Origin: Natronorubrum thiooxidans
GTDB lineage: Archaea; Halobacteriota; Halobacteria; Halobacteriales; Natrialbaceae
Length of the DNA stretch: 33,002 bases
NCBI RefSeq assembly: GCF_900156475.1
Contig: NZ_FTNR01000022.1
Coordinates: forward strand, 1-33,002
Direction: 5' to 3'
Part shown: positions 9,153 through 17,481 of the stretch, one piece after another
Layout of the letters: every line of letters begins with the position of its first letter
How positions within the stretch are numbered: the stretch's first letter is position 1
The notes under the pieces: model-generated
What the model was told of the DNA's origin: nothing
Database searches by the model: none
What the model saw: the letters and a program-made list of their open reading frames with translations, nothing else
Position numbers and translations under genes: made by a program

Positions 9153-10228
9153 CAGGAGTCACCTTTGGGGAGGACGTGCGTTTTGTCGGGGTTCCACTGT
9201 AGGTACGCGTCGTCATCGACTGTCAGACTGATGTCCGAAACCTGCTCAAGCGACATTTCCGAGACGTACTCCGCGTCTTCGTGTTTATCTCTCGTCTCGA
9301 CCAGCGCCGTGTTTCCTTTGTTGAGAACGTTTACGACGGTTACGGGAATCCCGAGCTCGTGCTCGAGCGAGGGTTTGACCACGGTGTCGTCGTGACGAAC
9401 GACCAAACATTCCGGAACCGGACGATCGGCGGGGCCGTACGGAAACTCCTGTCTTCCCTCAAGCACGGGATGGTCGATACGGATCCTGCCGTCGGCCCGT
9501 TCGACGACATCGATCGGGAAGACGTTCGCATCGCCCATGAATTCCGCCACGAACTTGTCGACCGGTTCCTGATAGATCTCGTCTGGGCTGCCACGCTGGA
9601 TAATCGATCCATCGTCGATGACGAACAGTTGATCGCTCATGATCAGCGCCGACTCGAGCGAGTGCGTCACGTAGATGAAAGTTGTGTTCAACTCGGCGTT
9701 GAGTTCGGTCAGTTCCCGCTGAAGTTTTTTCTGGAGTACATAATCAAGCGATGCGAGCGGTTCGTCGAGCAACAAGATGTCGGGTTCGTACGCGAGCGAC
9801 CGCGCGAGTGCGACTCGCTGTTTCTGTCCGCCGCTAAGATCGGTAACCTGCTTGTTGGCGTATTCCTCGGGGTCGAGTCGGACCTGTTCGAGCAGTGTCT
9901 CGATCCGTCCGTTAGATTCTAATCCTTGCGCGTCGATCGGAAATTCGATGTTCTCCGCGACCGTCATGTGGGGGAACAGCGACCACGACTGAAATACGAG
10001 ACTCGTCGGCCGACTCTGTGGCGACGAGTCGGTAATATCGATTCCGTCGAGTTCGATCTGTCCCGCGGTCGGCGACAGATGGCCAGCGAGCATCCTGAGT
10101 AGCGTCGATTTCCCACAGCCACTGGGGCCGACAATCGTCGCGAACGATCCCGTTTCGATCTCGAAATCGACGTCTTCGACCGCGACGGTCGATCCGTACT
10201 CCTTTCGTAAGTTGGTAGCTTTAAGCAT
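9152..10228 (-). CDS. ABC transporter ATP-binding protein, PotA type
   Basis: This is the ATPase that powers the PotBC-like permeases. In its 358 residues it has Walker A GPSGCGKST at 34-42, a Q-loop Gln at 80, the LSGGQ signature at 131-135, Walker B ILLLDEP at 151-157 and a switch His in the VTHSLESA segment. The C-terminal 130 residues match the TOBE region of spermidine/putrescine-type ATPases, which often senses regulators or substrate. The gene starts 55 bases after the binding-protein gene ends and overlaps the first permease gene by one base. Confidence 0.93.
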   Translation of the reverse strand: MLKATNLRKEYGSTVAVEDVDFEIETGSFATIVGPSGCGKSTLLRMLAGHLSPTAGQIELDGIDITDSSPQSRPTSLVFQSWSLFPHMTVAENIEFPIDAQGLESNGRIETLLEQVRLDPEEYANKQVTDLSGGQKQRVALARSLAYEPDILLLDEPLASLDYVLQKKLQRELTELNAELNTTFIYVTHSLESALIMSDQLFVIDDGSIIQRGSPDEIYQEPVDKFVAEFMGDANVFPIDVVERADGRIRIDHPVLEGRQEFPYGPADRPVPECLVVRHDDTVVKPSLEHELGIPVTVVNVLNKGNTALVETRDKHEDAEYVSEMSLEQVSDISLTVDDDAYLQWNPDKTHVLPKGDS

Positions 10229-10283
10229 ATGTTAGCTGATTCGGTTGGAAATAGTCTCGTTGTAGATGGGTTCCTGTACTATC

Positions 10284-11522
10284 TCACATCCGCGTCTTCG
10301 CTTCACGCCAGATCGGCTCGAATTTATCGAGATCGGGGACGCCCTCGTAGAACACCGACTGTTCGATGATGTCGTCGATCTCGTCGATCCGGAGGACGCG
10401 GCGCTGTTCGTCGCTGTAATTCTCCCAGGCTGTCTGGTGGGGGACGACGTTCGTCCCGCCCGAGTCCGGCCACGACAGCTCCAGTGCGTTTTCACCCCGC
10501 ATCATGTAGGCCATGTAGTTGTCCGAGATGTTCGGCTGGGATCCCTTGACGAACGATGTCGATTCGACCCAGATAATCGATCCTTCCTCAGGGACGACGG
10601 CCTTGAATTCGTAGTTGCCGTCCCGCCGAAGCGACCCGTTGATCCAGTTCCCGCTGATGAACCCGATGTCGATTTCCCCGGACGTCAGCGCTTGGTTCAT
10701 TGAGGCAAAATCTGTCAGGATAGTTGACGCATTGTCGAAGAGATCGAATGTTGCCTGTCTGACCTGCTCGATTTCCTCGTCGGTGTGTTCCTTGAACGGA
10801 TCAATCCCCTCACGGAGCATGATGACCTGAATCCCCCAGAACATCAAATCGTAAACCCCGATATCGTACTTGTCGGACCACGCAATGTCATAGGACTGGT
10901 AATCGGACTCGGCGACGGTATCCGTGTTCACTGCAAATGATGCCCATCCGAACCGTTGAGGGAACGTGTATAACGTTCCGTCGGCGTCGAAAGTGTACTC
11001 ATCCTCGTTGACGAACGCGTATTTGTAGCCATTCTCGGGCTGAAAGAGATCGATGTACTGATCGAACGTGTACGGCTTCCAACTCTCGTAATCGATCGGA
11101 CGAATCAATTCGGCTTCGGCGAGACGGGGGACCCACGCCATGTCGAACGTGCACTGCTCGAACTGCTGCCACTCTCCGGACTGCAGCCGGTTGAACGCCT
11201 GCGCGTTGTCGGTAAACAGATCGATGTTCGTATTAGCGTTGAACTTCTCCCGAAACGGCCCTTGGACGTTCTCTGCGTCGTATCCCGTCCAGGTGAGATG
11301 AGCGAGGGTCTCCGTGGAGTCTTGCTCGGTTTCGGATGGCTCGTATAGCGCAGGGTGGTCCTCTGCAGGTACCTCGGCAAGTTCATCGGTTTGCCACGGC
11401 TCGGCACCCTCTATTTTGTCGCCACCCCCCAGACAACCGGCAAAAGCAGCAACCCCAGACACCGCCGCCCCACCGACCCCACGAAGCACGGACCGTCGAT
11501 CAAACGACGGTCGTTTTACCAT
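10284..11522 (-). CDS. Solute-binding lipoprotein, PotD type, Tat-exported
   Basis: This 412-residue extracellular substrate-binding protein delivers the solute to the PotABC-like transporter. The N-terminus has a twin-arginine signal (DRRSVLRG, Arg9-Arg10) followed by a hydrophobic stretch and a lipobox FAGC with Cys30, as is usual for haloarchaeal lipoproteins anchored after Tat export. The mature protein shows the spermidine/putrescine-binding fold pattern: LTWTGYDAENV, the NRLQSGEWQQFEQCTFDMAW region, then PQRFGWASFAVNTDTV. It is the first gene of the transporter operon. The ligand is unknown; the high acidic content is normal for a halophile surface protein. Confidence 0.9.
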   Translation of the reverse strand: MVKRPSFDRRSVLRGVGGAAVSGVAAFAGCLGGGDKIEGAEPWQTDELAEVPAEDHPALYEPSETEQDSTETLAHLTWTGYDAENVQGPFREKFNANTNIDLFTDNAQAFNRLQSGEWQQFEQCTFDMAWVPRLAEAELIRPIDYESWKPYTFDQYIDLFQPENGYKYAFVNEDEYTFDADGTLYTFPQRFGWASFAVNTDTVAESDYQSYDIAWSDKYDIGVYDLMFWGIQVIMLREGIDPFKEHTDEEIEQVRQATFDLFDNASTILTDFASMNQALTSGEIDIGFISGNWINGSLRRDGNYEFKAVVPEEGSIIWVESTSFVKGSQPNISDNYMAYMMRGENALELSWPDSGGTNVVPHQTAWENYSDEQRRVLRIDEIDDIIEQSVFYEGVPDLDKFEPIWREAKTRM

Positions 11523-11649
11523 CGCTTTTCCCCGTCAACGGCAGAACTATCTTGGAACTGAACGAAACAACATTCAATAGCCTTAATTGGAGGCATACAT
11601 GTTCCTATGCCGTATTTCACTTGTTGGTTTTGGCGTATATCACCGACTA

Positions 11650-11661
11650 CTTATATATATT
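11650..11661 (-). promoter_or_regulatory. Candidate TATA element upstream of the transporter operon
   Basis: A run of alternating T and A (TATATATA, flanked by AAG on the minus strand) lies about 130 bases before the binding-protein start. It is the strongest TATA-like element in the gap between the gene and the IS5-family remnant at 11720. If used, it would give a leader of about 100 bases. Confidence 0.3.
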
Positions 11662-11719
11662 CAAACTTCTGGCAAGTACGAATGAGAACAGTCTCCTATG
11701 ACGTGCGGACCGATTTAAC

Positions 11720-11843
11720 GGCTGTGTTGAATCGCCATATGGCGTTGGATTTCACTGCTTGACGGCCTGCTTGATGTTATAGACGACACACATCAAGGCG
11801 ATTTCACGGAACTCTCGATACCAGCCCAGCGCTCGCACGGCGT
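11720..11843 (-). mobile_element. IS5-family element, terminal remnant
   Basis: This stretch begins with GGCTGTGTTGAATCGCCAT and matches, almost base for base, the end of the IS5-family copies at 22272 and 24775. It encodes, on the minus strand, the last ~25 residues of the transposase (WYREFREIALMCVVYNIKQ region and the stop). Similarity ends abruptly near 11843. It has the same orientation as the copy at 22272, so the two form direct repeats about 10.4 kb apart. Confidence 0.85.
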
Positions 11844-12147
11844 GAGTGGTCTGCGTCACTTCTGAATCGTGGCTACGCCGGGACGCTATTCGAATCCGAT
11901 GACTCGAGCGAACGCTTCCGAAACGAGTATTCAAACCAAACCCCGATCACTCAAGTAGTCGGGCGGAGCCCAACGACGAAATTTTTCACGGCACCGCACT
12001 GCTGAGTTGGGTCCCAAACTCGGTCAGAAATCTTCGCCCTTCAGGGTGGGATGGATATCGAGATTGCTCTCTTCTATGATTGGGTCCGGTTATTAGCCGA
12101 AGGCCGAGGTTTGAGCAACCACCGCGGCGAAACTTCTTAGCTTCTGC
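11844..12147. other. Non-coding debris between IS5 remnant and vapBC
   Basis: No gene is supported here. Around 12028-12056 the + strand reads aaatcttcgcccttcaggg, followed by tgggatgg. This resembles the hairpin-bearing right end common after TnpB genes of haloarchaeal IS200/IS605-type elements, so it may be the last trace of such an element. No TnpB reading frame is recognisable upstream. Confidence 0.25.
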
Positions 12148-12160
12148 ATACACGATGTAT
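12148..12160. promoter_or_regulatory. Inverted repeat overlapping the vapBC promoter
   Basis: ATACA-cga-TGTAT is a perfect 5-bp inverted repeat ending five bases before the antitoxin ATG. Antitoxins of this kind commonly bind such palindromes and repress their own operon, so this is a candidate VapB operator. Confidence 0.35.
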
Positions 12161-12164
12161 ACAC

Positions 12165-12362
12165 ATGAGTACGTCCATCCGCGTCTCGGACGAGACGAAA
12201 GCAAAACTTGATCGCCTCAAGCGCGACGACGAGAGTTTCGACGAGTTACTCGAGCGACTGGCGAGCGACGAAGAGCCGATCACCGTCGGTGCATGGGATA
12301 CGGACACAGCCGACCGGGCCCGCGACGCTATCGATCGATCCCGAGAGAGCTTCGAGCGATGA
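12165..12362 (+). CDS. VapB-like antitoxin
   Basis: This small acidic protein of 65 residues begins STSIRVSDETKAKLDRLKRD, a ribbon-helix-helix-like N-terminus typical of haloarchaeal VapB antitoxins, followed by SFDELLERLA. The C-terminal half is the expected flexible toxin-binding tail. The stop overlaps the toxin start as ATGA, the usual antitoxin-toxin coupling. It should neutralise the adjacent PIN-domain RNase and autoregulate the pair, possibly through the inverted repeat just upstream. Confidence 0.85.
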   Translation: MSTSIRVSDETKAKLDRLKRDDESFDELLERLASDEEPITVGAWDTDTADRARDAIDRSRESFER

Positions 12363-12754
12363 CATTTCTCGATTCGTCAGTCATCATCGATATGCTCGAG
12401 GGCGTCGATGAAACCGTTGCGTTCGTCGAATCACAGGACGAACCGTATTTCACATCGGCGGTCTGTGTCTACGAAGTTCTCGCTGGAACGCTCGGCAGCG
12501 GCGAAACCGATGTGCGTGCAGAACGGCAGCACTTCGGTGGCGTCCATTCCCTCGAGTTCAACGAGGATATCGCGCTCGAGGCGGCTCGGCTGCAAGATGA
12601 ACTTCTCACCGATGGTGAACGGATGGCTGTTCGAGATCTCATGATTGCGGCGACTGCTCGCTCGACCGGTGATAATCTTGTCGTTGCGGATTCTGATTTT
12701 CAGACGGACGTCCTCGAGTCGAAAATACGAGTGACGAATCTTCACGACAACTGA
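12359..12754 (+). CDS. VapC-like PIN-domain toxin
   Basis: This predicted endoribonuclease of the PIN family has 131 residues. It begins MTFLDSSVIIDML, with the first conserved Asp at residue 5. Further PIN acidic positions follow in CVYEVLAG (Glu), AVRDLMIAATA (Asp) and VADSDFQ (Asp). The ATG at 12359 overlaps the antitoxin stop; an in-frame upstream start at 12293 would read through the antitoxin gene and is rejected. As a toxin-antitoxin pair at the edge of an IS-flanked cluster it may stabilise the island. Confidence 0.88.
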   Translation: MTFLDSSVIIDMLEGVDETVAFVESQDEPYFTSAVCVYEVLAGTLGSGETDVRAERQHFGGVHSLEFNEDIALEAARLQDELLTDGERMAVRDLMIAATARSTGDNLVVADSDFQTDVLESKIRVTNLHDN

Positions 12755-12800
12755 TCGAGATGCCACGTATCCGTCGAGTTCTTGGATTAGATGAACGTCG

Positions 12801-12987
12801 CTCCCAGAGATGACTGTTCCCCTCCGTTACGCCCCATACAGACACTTTCTCGTCTCCCTGATTCACTGAAGGCCGGTACTCGGACTCAATCTCAATCCCA
12901 TCAACGACGGTATTCTGGTGGTGTTGGTACGCTCGCGAGTTCCCACCCTGCTTACTACAAGGAGTCAAGAAAAATTTCTGTGGACAT
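12801..12987 (-). pseudogene. Truncated duplicate of the HNH-nuclease N-terminal domain
   Basis: On the minus strand the peptide PQKFFLTPCSKQGG, then NTVVDGIEIES and VSVWGVTEGNSHLWE, aligns with the first ~60 residues of the intact gene at 13103 (PKNIFLAPCSREQK, DTVLNG, IAVWGVVSGNQSAWE). An ATG at 12987-12985 fits the start, but a one-base shift separates it from the homologous frame. Similarity ends near 12801 and no HNH domain follows. It is therefore a broken, inverted partial copy lying head-to-head with the intact gene. Confidence 0.75.
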
Positions 12988-13013
12988 TATTCGACGTAGC
13001 TATTAATAAGGTA

Positions 13014-13045
13014 TTAAGAATGTTAATTACTGCGACATATTCTTA
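13014..13045. promoter_or_regulatory. Inverted repeat between the broken and intact HNH genes
   Basis: TTAAGAATGT and ACATATTCTTA form a nearly complementary pair of arms with a small bulge and an 11-base loop. It sits in the AT-rich gap upstream of the 13103 gene. It could be an operator or simply an AT-rich promoter region. Confidence 0.25.
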
Positions 13046-13102
13046 GCAATGACCCAGATCTATTGGATCGGAATTATAACACACGAGTGAGGAGAACCGA
13101 GT

Positions 13103-14158
13103 ATGCCGGAACCAAAGAATATCTTTCTCGCCCCTTGTAGCCGCGAGCAGAAAGAAGGCACCTACAGACATTTTCAAGATACTGTCTTGAATGGAGTTGA
13201 TCCATCCACATACCCTGAAATCCCGGAGTTTGAAGACGACGAGATCGCCGTCTGGGGCGTTGTCAGTGGGAACCAATCTGCCTGGGAGCAGATGGATTCC
13301 GGTGACGTCCTCTTATTCTATACTAAACGGAAATCATACACGCACGCTGCAACAGTTCTGACGACGCAGGAAAACGATACACTCGCTCAAAAACTCTGGA
13401 CGCCATACGATGAAGGACGTCGCGTGGAAGACATCACCGAGGGATGGCCGTATATTATCTATCTCACCAATATTAAGCGCGTGGATATCCATTCTGAAGC
13501 GTTCCACGAAGATATTGGCTGGCAGACGTTCTATCCACAGAGCTTCACTCGAGTGATCGAGGAGCGAAAAGAGCGGTTGGTATCCAAATATGGGAGTCTG
13601 ACCGAAGCACTTCGACAGCACACCCAGAACGATCTCGGTGAGGCACCCGAAGCGATCACTGAAGAGACGGAACAGATGCTTTCGGAGACCGAGCGTGAAC
13701 CTCCGGAGTTGATGGAGTCGGAGACGGAGTATACCGAAACCCAGCGCCGAGTTCGTTCGTCTGCATTTCGAGAAGCTGTTCTCAAGGCCTACGACGAGAG
13801 CTGTGCTGTCTGCGGAGCACAGCGGTATTCGCCGGCGGGGAATCCAGAAGTTGAAGCTGCCCATATCTATCCGAAGAGTGAGGGTGGGAGTGACGATGTC
13901 CGGAATGGACTTGCACTCTGTAAGTTCCATCACTGGGCGTTTGACAATGGCTGGATCTCGATAACTGACGAGCACGAGATCATCGTCCGAGAGAAACCAG
14001 GTGAAGAAGCATATGACGAACTCACCAGTTTTGATGGAAAATCGCTGTCACTTCCGGAGAAATCTGACCACCACCCACATCAGATTTTCCTTCGTGAACA
14101 TCGCCGACTGCACGGGTTCGAAGAAGTGAGTCTGGAGGAGTCGATAGACGCGAGTTAA
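13103..14158 (+). CDS. HNH endonuclease with N-terminal EVE/PUA-like domain (predicted modified-DNA restriction)
   Basis: The 351-residue protein has two parts. Residues 1-150 resemble PUA-superfamily (EVE/YTH-like) modified-base readers: WGVVSGNQSAWEQMDSGDVLLFY is a typical run of this fold. Residues 215-300 form an HNH nuclease with CAVCG (Cys234, Cys237), AAHIYPKSEGG (His254), NGLALC (Asn268, Cys273) and FHHWAFD (His276-277). Such fusions are predicted type IV restriction enzymes that cut DNA carrying modified cytosine. A GAGGAG-like ribosome site precedes the ATG. A broken inverted copy of the N-terminal domain lies just upstream. Base composition here is more AT-rich than in the ethanolamine locus. 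Confidence 0.82.
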   Translation: MPEPKNIFLAPCSREQKEGTYRHFQDTVLNGVDPSTYPEIPEFEDDEIAVWGVVSGNQSAWEQMDSGDVLLFYTKRKSYTHAATVLTTQENDTLAQKLWTPYDEGRRVEDITEGWPYIIYLTNIKRVDIHSEAFHEDIGWQTFYPQSFTRVIEERKERLVSKYGSLTEALRQHTQNDLGEAPEAITEETEQMLSETEREPPELMESETEYTETQRRVRSSAFREAVLKAYDESCAVCGAQRYSPAGNPEVEAAHIYPKSEGGSDDVRNGLALCKFHHWAFDNGWISITDEHEIIVREKPGEEAYDELTSFDGKSLSLPEKSDHHPHQIFLREHRRLHGFEEVSLEESIDAS

Positions 14159-14256
14159 CGCTGCCATCGACGCAGATCACGGGCGATATTGACGGCTGTT
14201 TCAGGGTCGAACCGGGCTTCGTTCTGCTCGAGTTTGTCTGCGACCTCTTCTTTCAC
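14155..14256 (-). CDS. Short ORF or C-terminal remnant, function unknown
   Basis: A GTG at 14256 opens a 33-codon frame on the minus strand (EEVADKLEQNEARFD, then ending DLRRWQR) that stops inside the end of the HNH gene. The amphipathic, charged composition looks protein-like for a halophile, so it may be the tail of a lost gene. No family is recognised and it may be chance. Confidence 0.2.
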   Translation of the reverse strand: MKEEVADKLEQNEARFDPETAVNIARDLRRWQR

Positions 14257-14287
14257 TCACTCTGTCTAAGAGGAAGTACCATAACTC

Positions 14288-14298
14288 TTTAATATATA
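14288..14298 (+). promoter_or_regulatory. TATA box of the NERD-helicase gene
   Basis: TTTAATATATA ends 17 bases before the ATG at 14316. With the usual archaeal spacing, transcription would start at or within a few bases of the ATG, giving a leaderless mRNA. The surrounding 40 bases are almost pure A/T. Confidence 0.5.
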
Positions 14299-14315
14299 GA
14301 TAATAATAAAATTAT

Positions 14316-16478
14316 ATGGATTTTATTCCTACTGAAGTGGATACGGGGCAAGCCGGTAGTGAGGCTGAGTTACCTGTCTGGGAGGCGATTAAAAACGCGT
14401 TCGGGGCCGATGATCTGGGGATTGCCTATTATAAATACCCAGTCATCGATAAGAGCGGAGATGATTACGACCGAGAGCCCGATTTTGTTCTCCTGCATCA
14501 AGAACTGGGTCTTATTGTTATCGAGTGTAAGGGCTACGAAATAGACCACATTGAGTCCATCCAAGGACAAGTATGGAATCTCCAAGGGATTCGGCAATCG
14601 AAAGCGAAACCGCACCCACAAGCCCGGGATCAGGCGTTTAAGATCCGGTCATATTTCACCCGAGAAAGTGACCTCACAGACGAGGTAGGACGGTGTAAAA
14701 TTCCGGTGAATGTGTTTATCGCTCTCCCCAATATCTCACGGGAAGAATGGGAAGAACGCGGGTTTCATGAGCTACCCGCAGCACCGCGGGTACTCACATC
14801 CGATGATCTCTCACCGCAGGCACTCCGCAGCCAACTAAATGAGACGCCGAGGATGGAGGCGCTCTCAAGTAATGAGTTCCGCGCTGCACGATCCGTACTC
14901 GGTGGCGGGTCCGTTATTGGGAACGATGGAACCGCTGCACCGCCAGACCCGACCACAAAGGGTGGGTTGTACGACACCGTTGAACAGCGCCTCCCTAAAC
15001 TCGATAATAAACAGGAGGAAATCGGGGTTCAGATTCCTCCAGGCCCGCAGCGAATTCGTGGTATCGCTGGCTCTGGGAAGACTGTTCTCATGGCAATGAA
15101 GGCAGCTCGAATGCACGCGAAGCACCCTGAGTGGGACATTGCAGTCACGTTCATGACGAAAAGCCTCTATCCACAGGTCCGAAACCTTATTTCGCGCTTC
15201 CACTGGCACTTCGCTGAGGAAGAGCCGAATTGGAACAAGCTGCGGCTCTTGCACGGCTGGGGTGGACACACAGTCCTTGATGGGATGTACTACGTCCTTT
15301 CACAGCAGTCGGAGGAACACGAATTCATGAATGTTGGTGATGCTCGCGCTCGGTTTGGTCGGTTTGAAAAAACACCGGAGTTACTCGATTCTTGTTGTGA
15401 GAGCTTTCTTGAAGATGGTGATGTGCCTGTCACGTTTGATGCGATTCTGATTGATGAGGCACAGGACTTCTTGCCCTCTTTCTTTAAAATGTGTCGGGCA
15501 GCATTACGCGAACCTAAACGACTTGTGTGGGCATATGACGAGGCTCAAAGTCTCGGTTCGCTCACGGCACCTCGCTCAAAAAATATCTTCGGAACTGATG
15601 CCGATGGGAATCTTCGTGTTGATCTTAGTGGATCCTACGAGGGTGGCATCCAGAAATCTCAGATCATGCGAAAGGCCTATCGCTCTCCGCGGCAGGTTCT
15701 CATGGCCGCTCACTATTTTGGAATGGGTCTCAAGAGAAGTGAAGGTGCCGTGCAGGCGATTACAACCCAACCAGGCTGGGAGAATTTGGGGTACAAAATC
15801 GTTGACGGTGACTTCCGTCGTACCGGGGAAGACATCCGAATTCGACGACCCAAACAAAACTCGCCTCATCCACTGAGCGAACACGATGAGGCTCGTCCGT
15901 TTGTCCGCTTCTCTGCGGCTGAGACAAAGCGTGAGGAGATAGAATTGATCGGTGAGAGCATCTCACGGGATATTAATGATCATGGGCTTGCCCCTGAGCA
16001 AATCATGGTTATTCTCTTAGACCGACAAACTCAGAAAGAGGCTGACGAGCCGACGGATCATCTTGACGAAGTTACTGACGATGGGATTGGGTTTAATCGG
16101 GTTTGGGAGGGAGAATCGAGTGTTTTCGCAGTAGATGACGAAGTAACCGTAACCCGAATTAACCGTGCAAAAGGTAACGAAGCAGCAATGGTTTACATAT
16201 CGGGTTTAGAGCATATTGACGATGTTTCCAGCGGACAATCACTGGTCCAGCGACGTAACCAAGCTTTTGTTGCCATGACACGGACTCGCGGCTGGTGCCA
16301 TGTGACCGGGACTGGCTCATGTGACGCATTCAGCGAGATACGGGCTGTGGTTGATGACGTCACAGCGGATGAACCTGAAATGGTTTTCCCTGCTCCTGAC
16401 CCTCAATCACTTGAGAATGAAATGGAAGCAGAACTTGAGTCGATGACACTTGACGAATTCGTACCTAAAGCAGAGTAG
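14316..16478 (+). CDS. NERD-domain superfamily 1 helicase (predicted nuclease-helicase)
   Basis: The product is a 720-residue fusion. Residues 10-130 form a NERD nuclease-like domain with the PD-(D/E)XK-type residues Asp56 (PDFVLL) and Glu70-x-Lys72 (VIECKGYE). Residues 240-700 are a UvrD/Rep-type helicase: Walker A GIAGSGKT at 249-256, Walker B ILIDEAQDF at 377-385, a motif with MRKAYRSPRQVL, the TRINRAKGNEAAMVYISG block and FVAMTRTRGW near the end. Both active sites look intact. NERD-helicase fusions are common in defence islands, and here HNH and toxin-antitoxin genes are neighbours, so an anti-mobile-element role is likely but unproven. The next gene is convergent. Confidence 0.88.
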   Translation: MDFIPTEVDTGQAGSEAELPVWEAIKNAFGADDLGIAYYKYPVIDKSGDDYDREPDFVLLHQELGLIVIECKGYEIDHIESIQGQVWNLQGIRQSKAKPHPQARDQAFKIRSYFTRESDLTDEVGRCKIPVNVFIALPNISREEWEERGFHELPAAPRVLTSDDLSPQALRSQLNETPRMEALSSNEFRAARSVLGGGSVIGNDGTAAPPDPTTKGGLYDTVEQRLPKLDNKQEEIGVQIPPGPQRIRGIAGSGKTVLMAMKAARMHAKHPEWDIAVTFMTKSLYPQVRNLISRFHWHFAEEEPNWNKLRLLHGWGGHTVLDGMYYVLSQQSEEHEFMNVGDARARFGRFEKTPELLDSCCESFLEDGDVPVTFDAILIDEAQDFLPSFFKMCRAALREPKRLVWAYDEAQSLGSLTAPRSKNIFGTDADGNLRVDLSGSYEGGIQKSQIMRKAYRSPRQVLMAAHYFGMGLKRSEGAVQAITTQPGWENLGYKIVDGDFRRTGEDIRIRRPKQNSPHPLSEHDEARPFVRFSAAETKREEIELIGESISRDINDHGLAPEQIMVILLDRQTQKEADEPTDHLDEVTDDGIGFNRVWEGESSVFAVDDEVTVTRINRAKGNEAAMVYISGLEHIDDVSSGQSLVQRRNQAFVAMTRTRGWCHVTGTGSCDAFSEIRAVVDDVTADEPEMVFPAPDPQSLENEMEAELESMTLDEFVPKAE

Positions 16479-16504
16479 TAGAATTCGTTAGAGTGTGAGA
16501 GATA

Positions 16505-17413
16505 CTATCTGAGAATTTTTGTTTTAACGTTGGAATGGGGACATCTGGTAACAGCATACAAAAAGTTGGGCTCTTCGACGAACACAGCTTCTCCTCCTTC
16601 TGAGTCGAGGTTATTTCGCAAGACGTTCTGACAGTGCACCTGTCCTTTTCGCTGCGGCGTTGTATGGCGGGTGTGCCCGACAACCTGTGGTGGTGCGTCC
16701 TTAGGAAGGTACGCGAAATCGAGCCAGACGAGTCCTGCACCAGGGCTCTTTGGGTGTCCGTCTCCGACGCCGAGGACACGCTGGTGTTCGTCAATGACCT
16801 GCTGTTGGACACGTACGTCATCGTTGGTTCCAAGGCCGTCAGCCAGTTTTTTGGCAGCCTTGATGAGTGACTCGTTCACTTCACTGACTGAGTATGGGTC
16901 AGGGGAACCAGCATGAGCATAGGTGACGTTGTATCCCTGATAGGCAGCTACCACGTGACCCGCCAGAACCGGTTCGAGAAACAGTCGTCGGTCATCAACA
17001 TTGACTTGGCCGGCGAACCAATTTGAGTATCCAAAGTGGTCGGTCGAAAGTAAAATTGCCTCGTGGTTGCCGAGAGTGACTCGGACTCGCCCAGGTGGTG
17101 CTTCTTTTATGAGTCGAGCGACCATCTTCAGCACTGCTTCATTAGCGGGCCCTCTATCAATGAGGTCGCCATTAAACACGAGAACGTAATTGTTGTTTGC
17201 CCAATGTAGTGTTCCATCCTCATCGGCTACGACAACAGGATCAAAACCGGGATGGTCTGCTAAGGTTAGAAGAGCACTTCTGGCAGCTTCAAGATAACCG
17301 TGAATGTCGCTAATACTGACAATCGTTGGTGAGCTCTCTTCGTTAGGAACCGATCTGATTGAATCACGAAGTGGTGTGCTGAGTCGCGGCGTTCCAGTGA
17401 TATCTAGTGGCAT
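16505..17413 (-). CDS. Calcineurin-like metallophosphatase (PPP type)
   Basis: This 302-residue protein keeps every metal-binding block of the PPP/diadenosine-tetraphosphatase group: SDIHGY (Asp36, His38), GDLIDRGP (Asp83, Arg87), GNHE (Asn116, His117), YAHAG (His167) and VVGHTRHTTP near 250. It should be an active dinuclear-metal phosphatase. Substrate could be a phosphoprotein or a dinucleotide polyphosphate; the sequence does not decide. It follows dprA on the same strand after 68 bases and has an AT-rich TATA-like element (17452-17461) of its own. Confidence 0.85.
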   Translation of the reverse strand: MPLDITGTPRLSTPLRDSIRSVPNEESSPTIVSISDIHGYLEAARSALLTLADHPGFDPVVVADEDGTLHWANNNYVLVFNGDLIDRGPANEAVLKMVARLIKEAPPGRVRVTLGNHEAILLSTDHFGYSNWFAGQVNVDDRRLFLEPVLAGHVVAAYQGYNVTYAHAGSPDPYSVSEVNESLIKAAKKLADGLGTNDDVRVQQQVIDEHQRVLGVGDGHPKSPGAGLVWLDFAYLPKDAPPQVVGHTRHTTPQRKGQVHCQNVLRNNLDSEGGEAVFVEEPNFLYAVTRCPHSNVKTKILR

Positions 17414-17481
17414 GCATCGGTAATACTCATGTTCGGTCAGAGTGACTCGTTATTATATATTTTGTACACAACATGGGTTGA

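Noticed and set aside
12293-12358. Upstream in-frame start for the VapC toxin
   Set aside because: It lies inside the antitoxin gene; the ATGA overlap at 12359 matches the normal vapBC arrangement and PIN-domain start.
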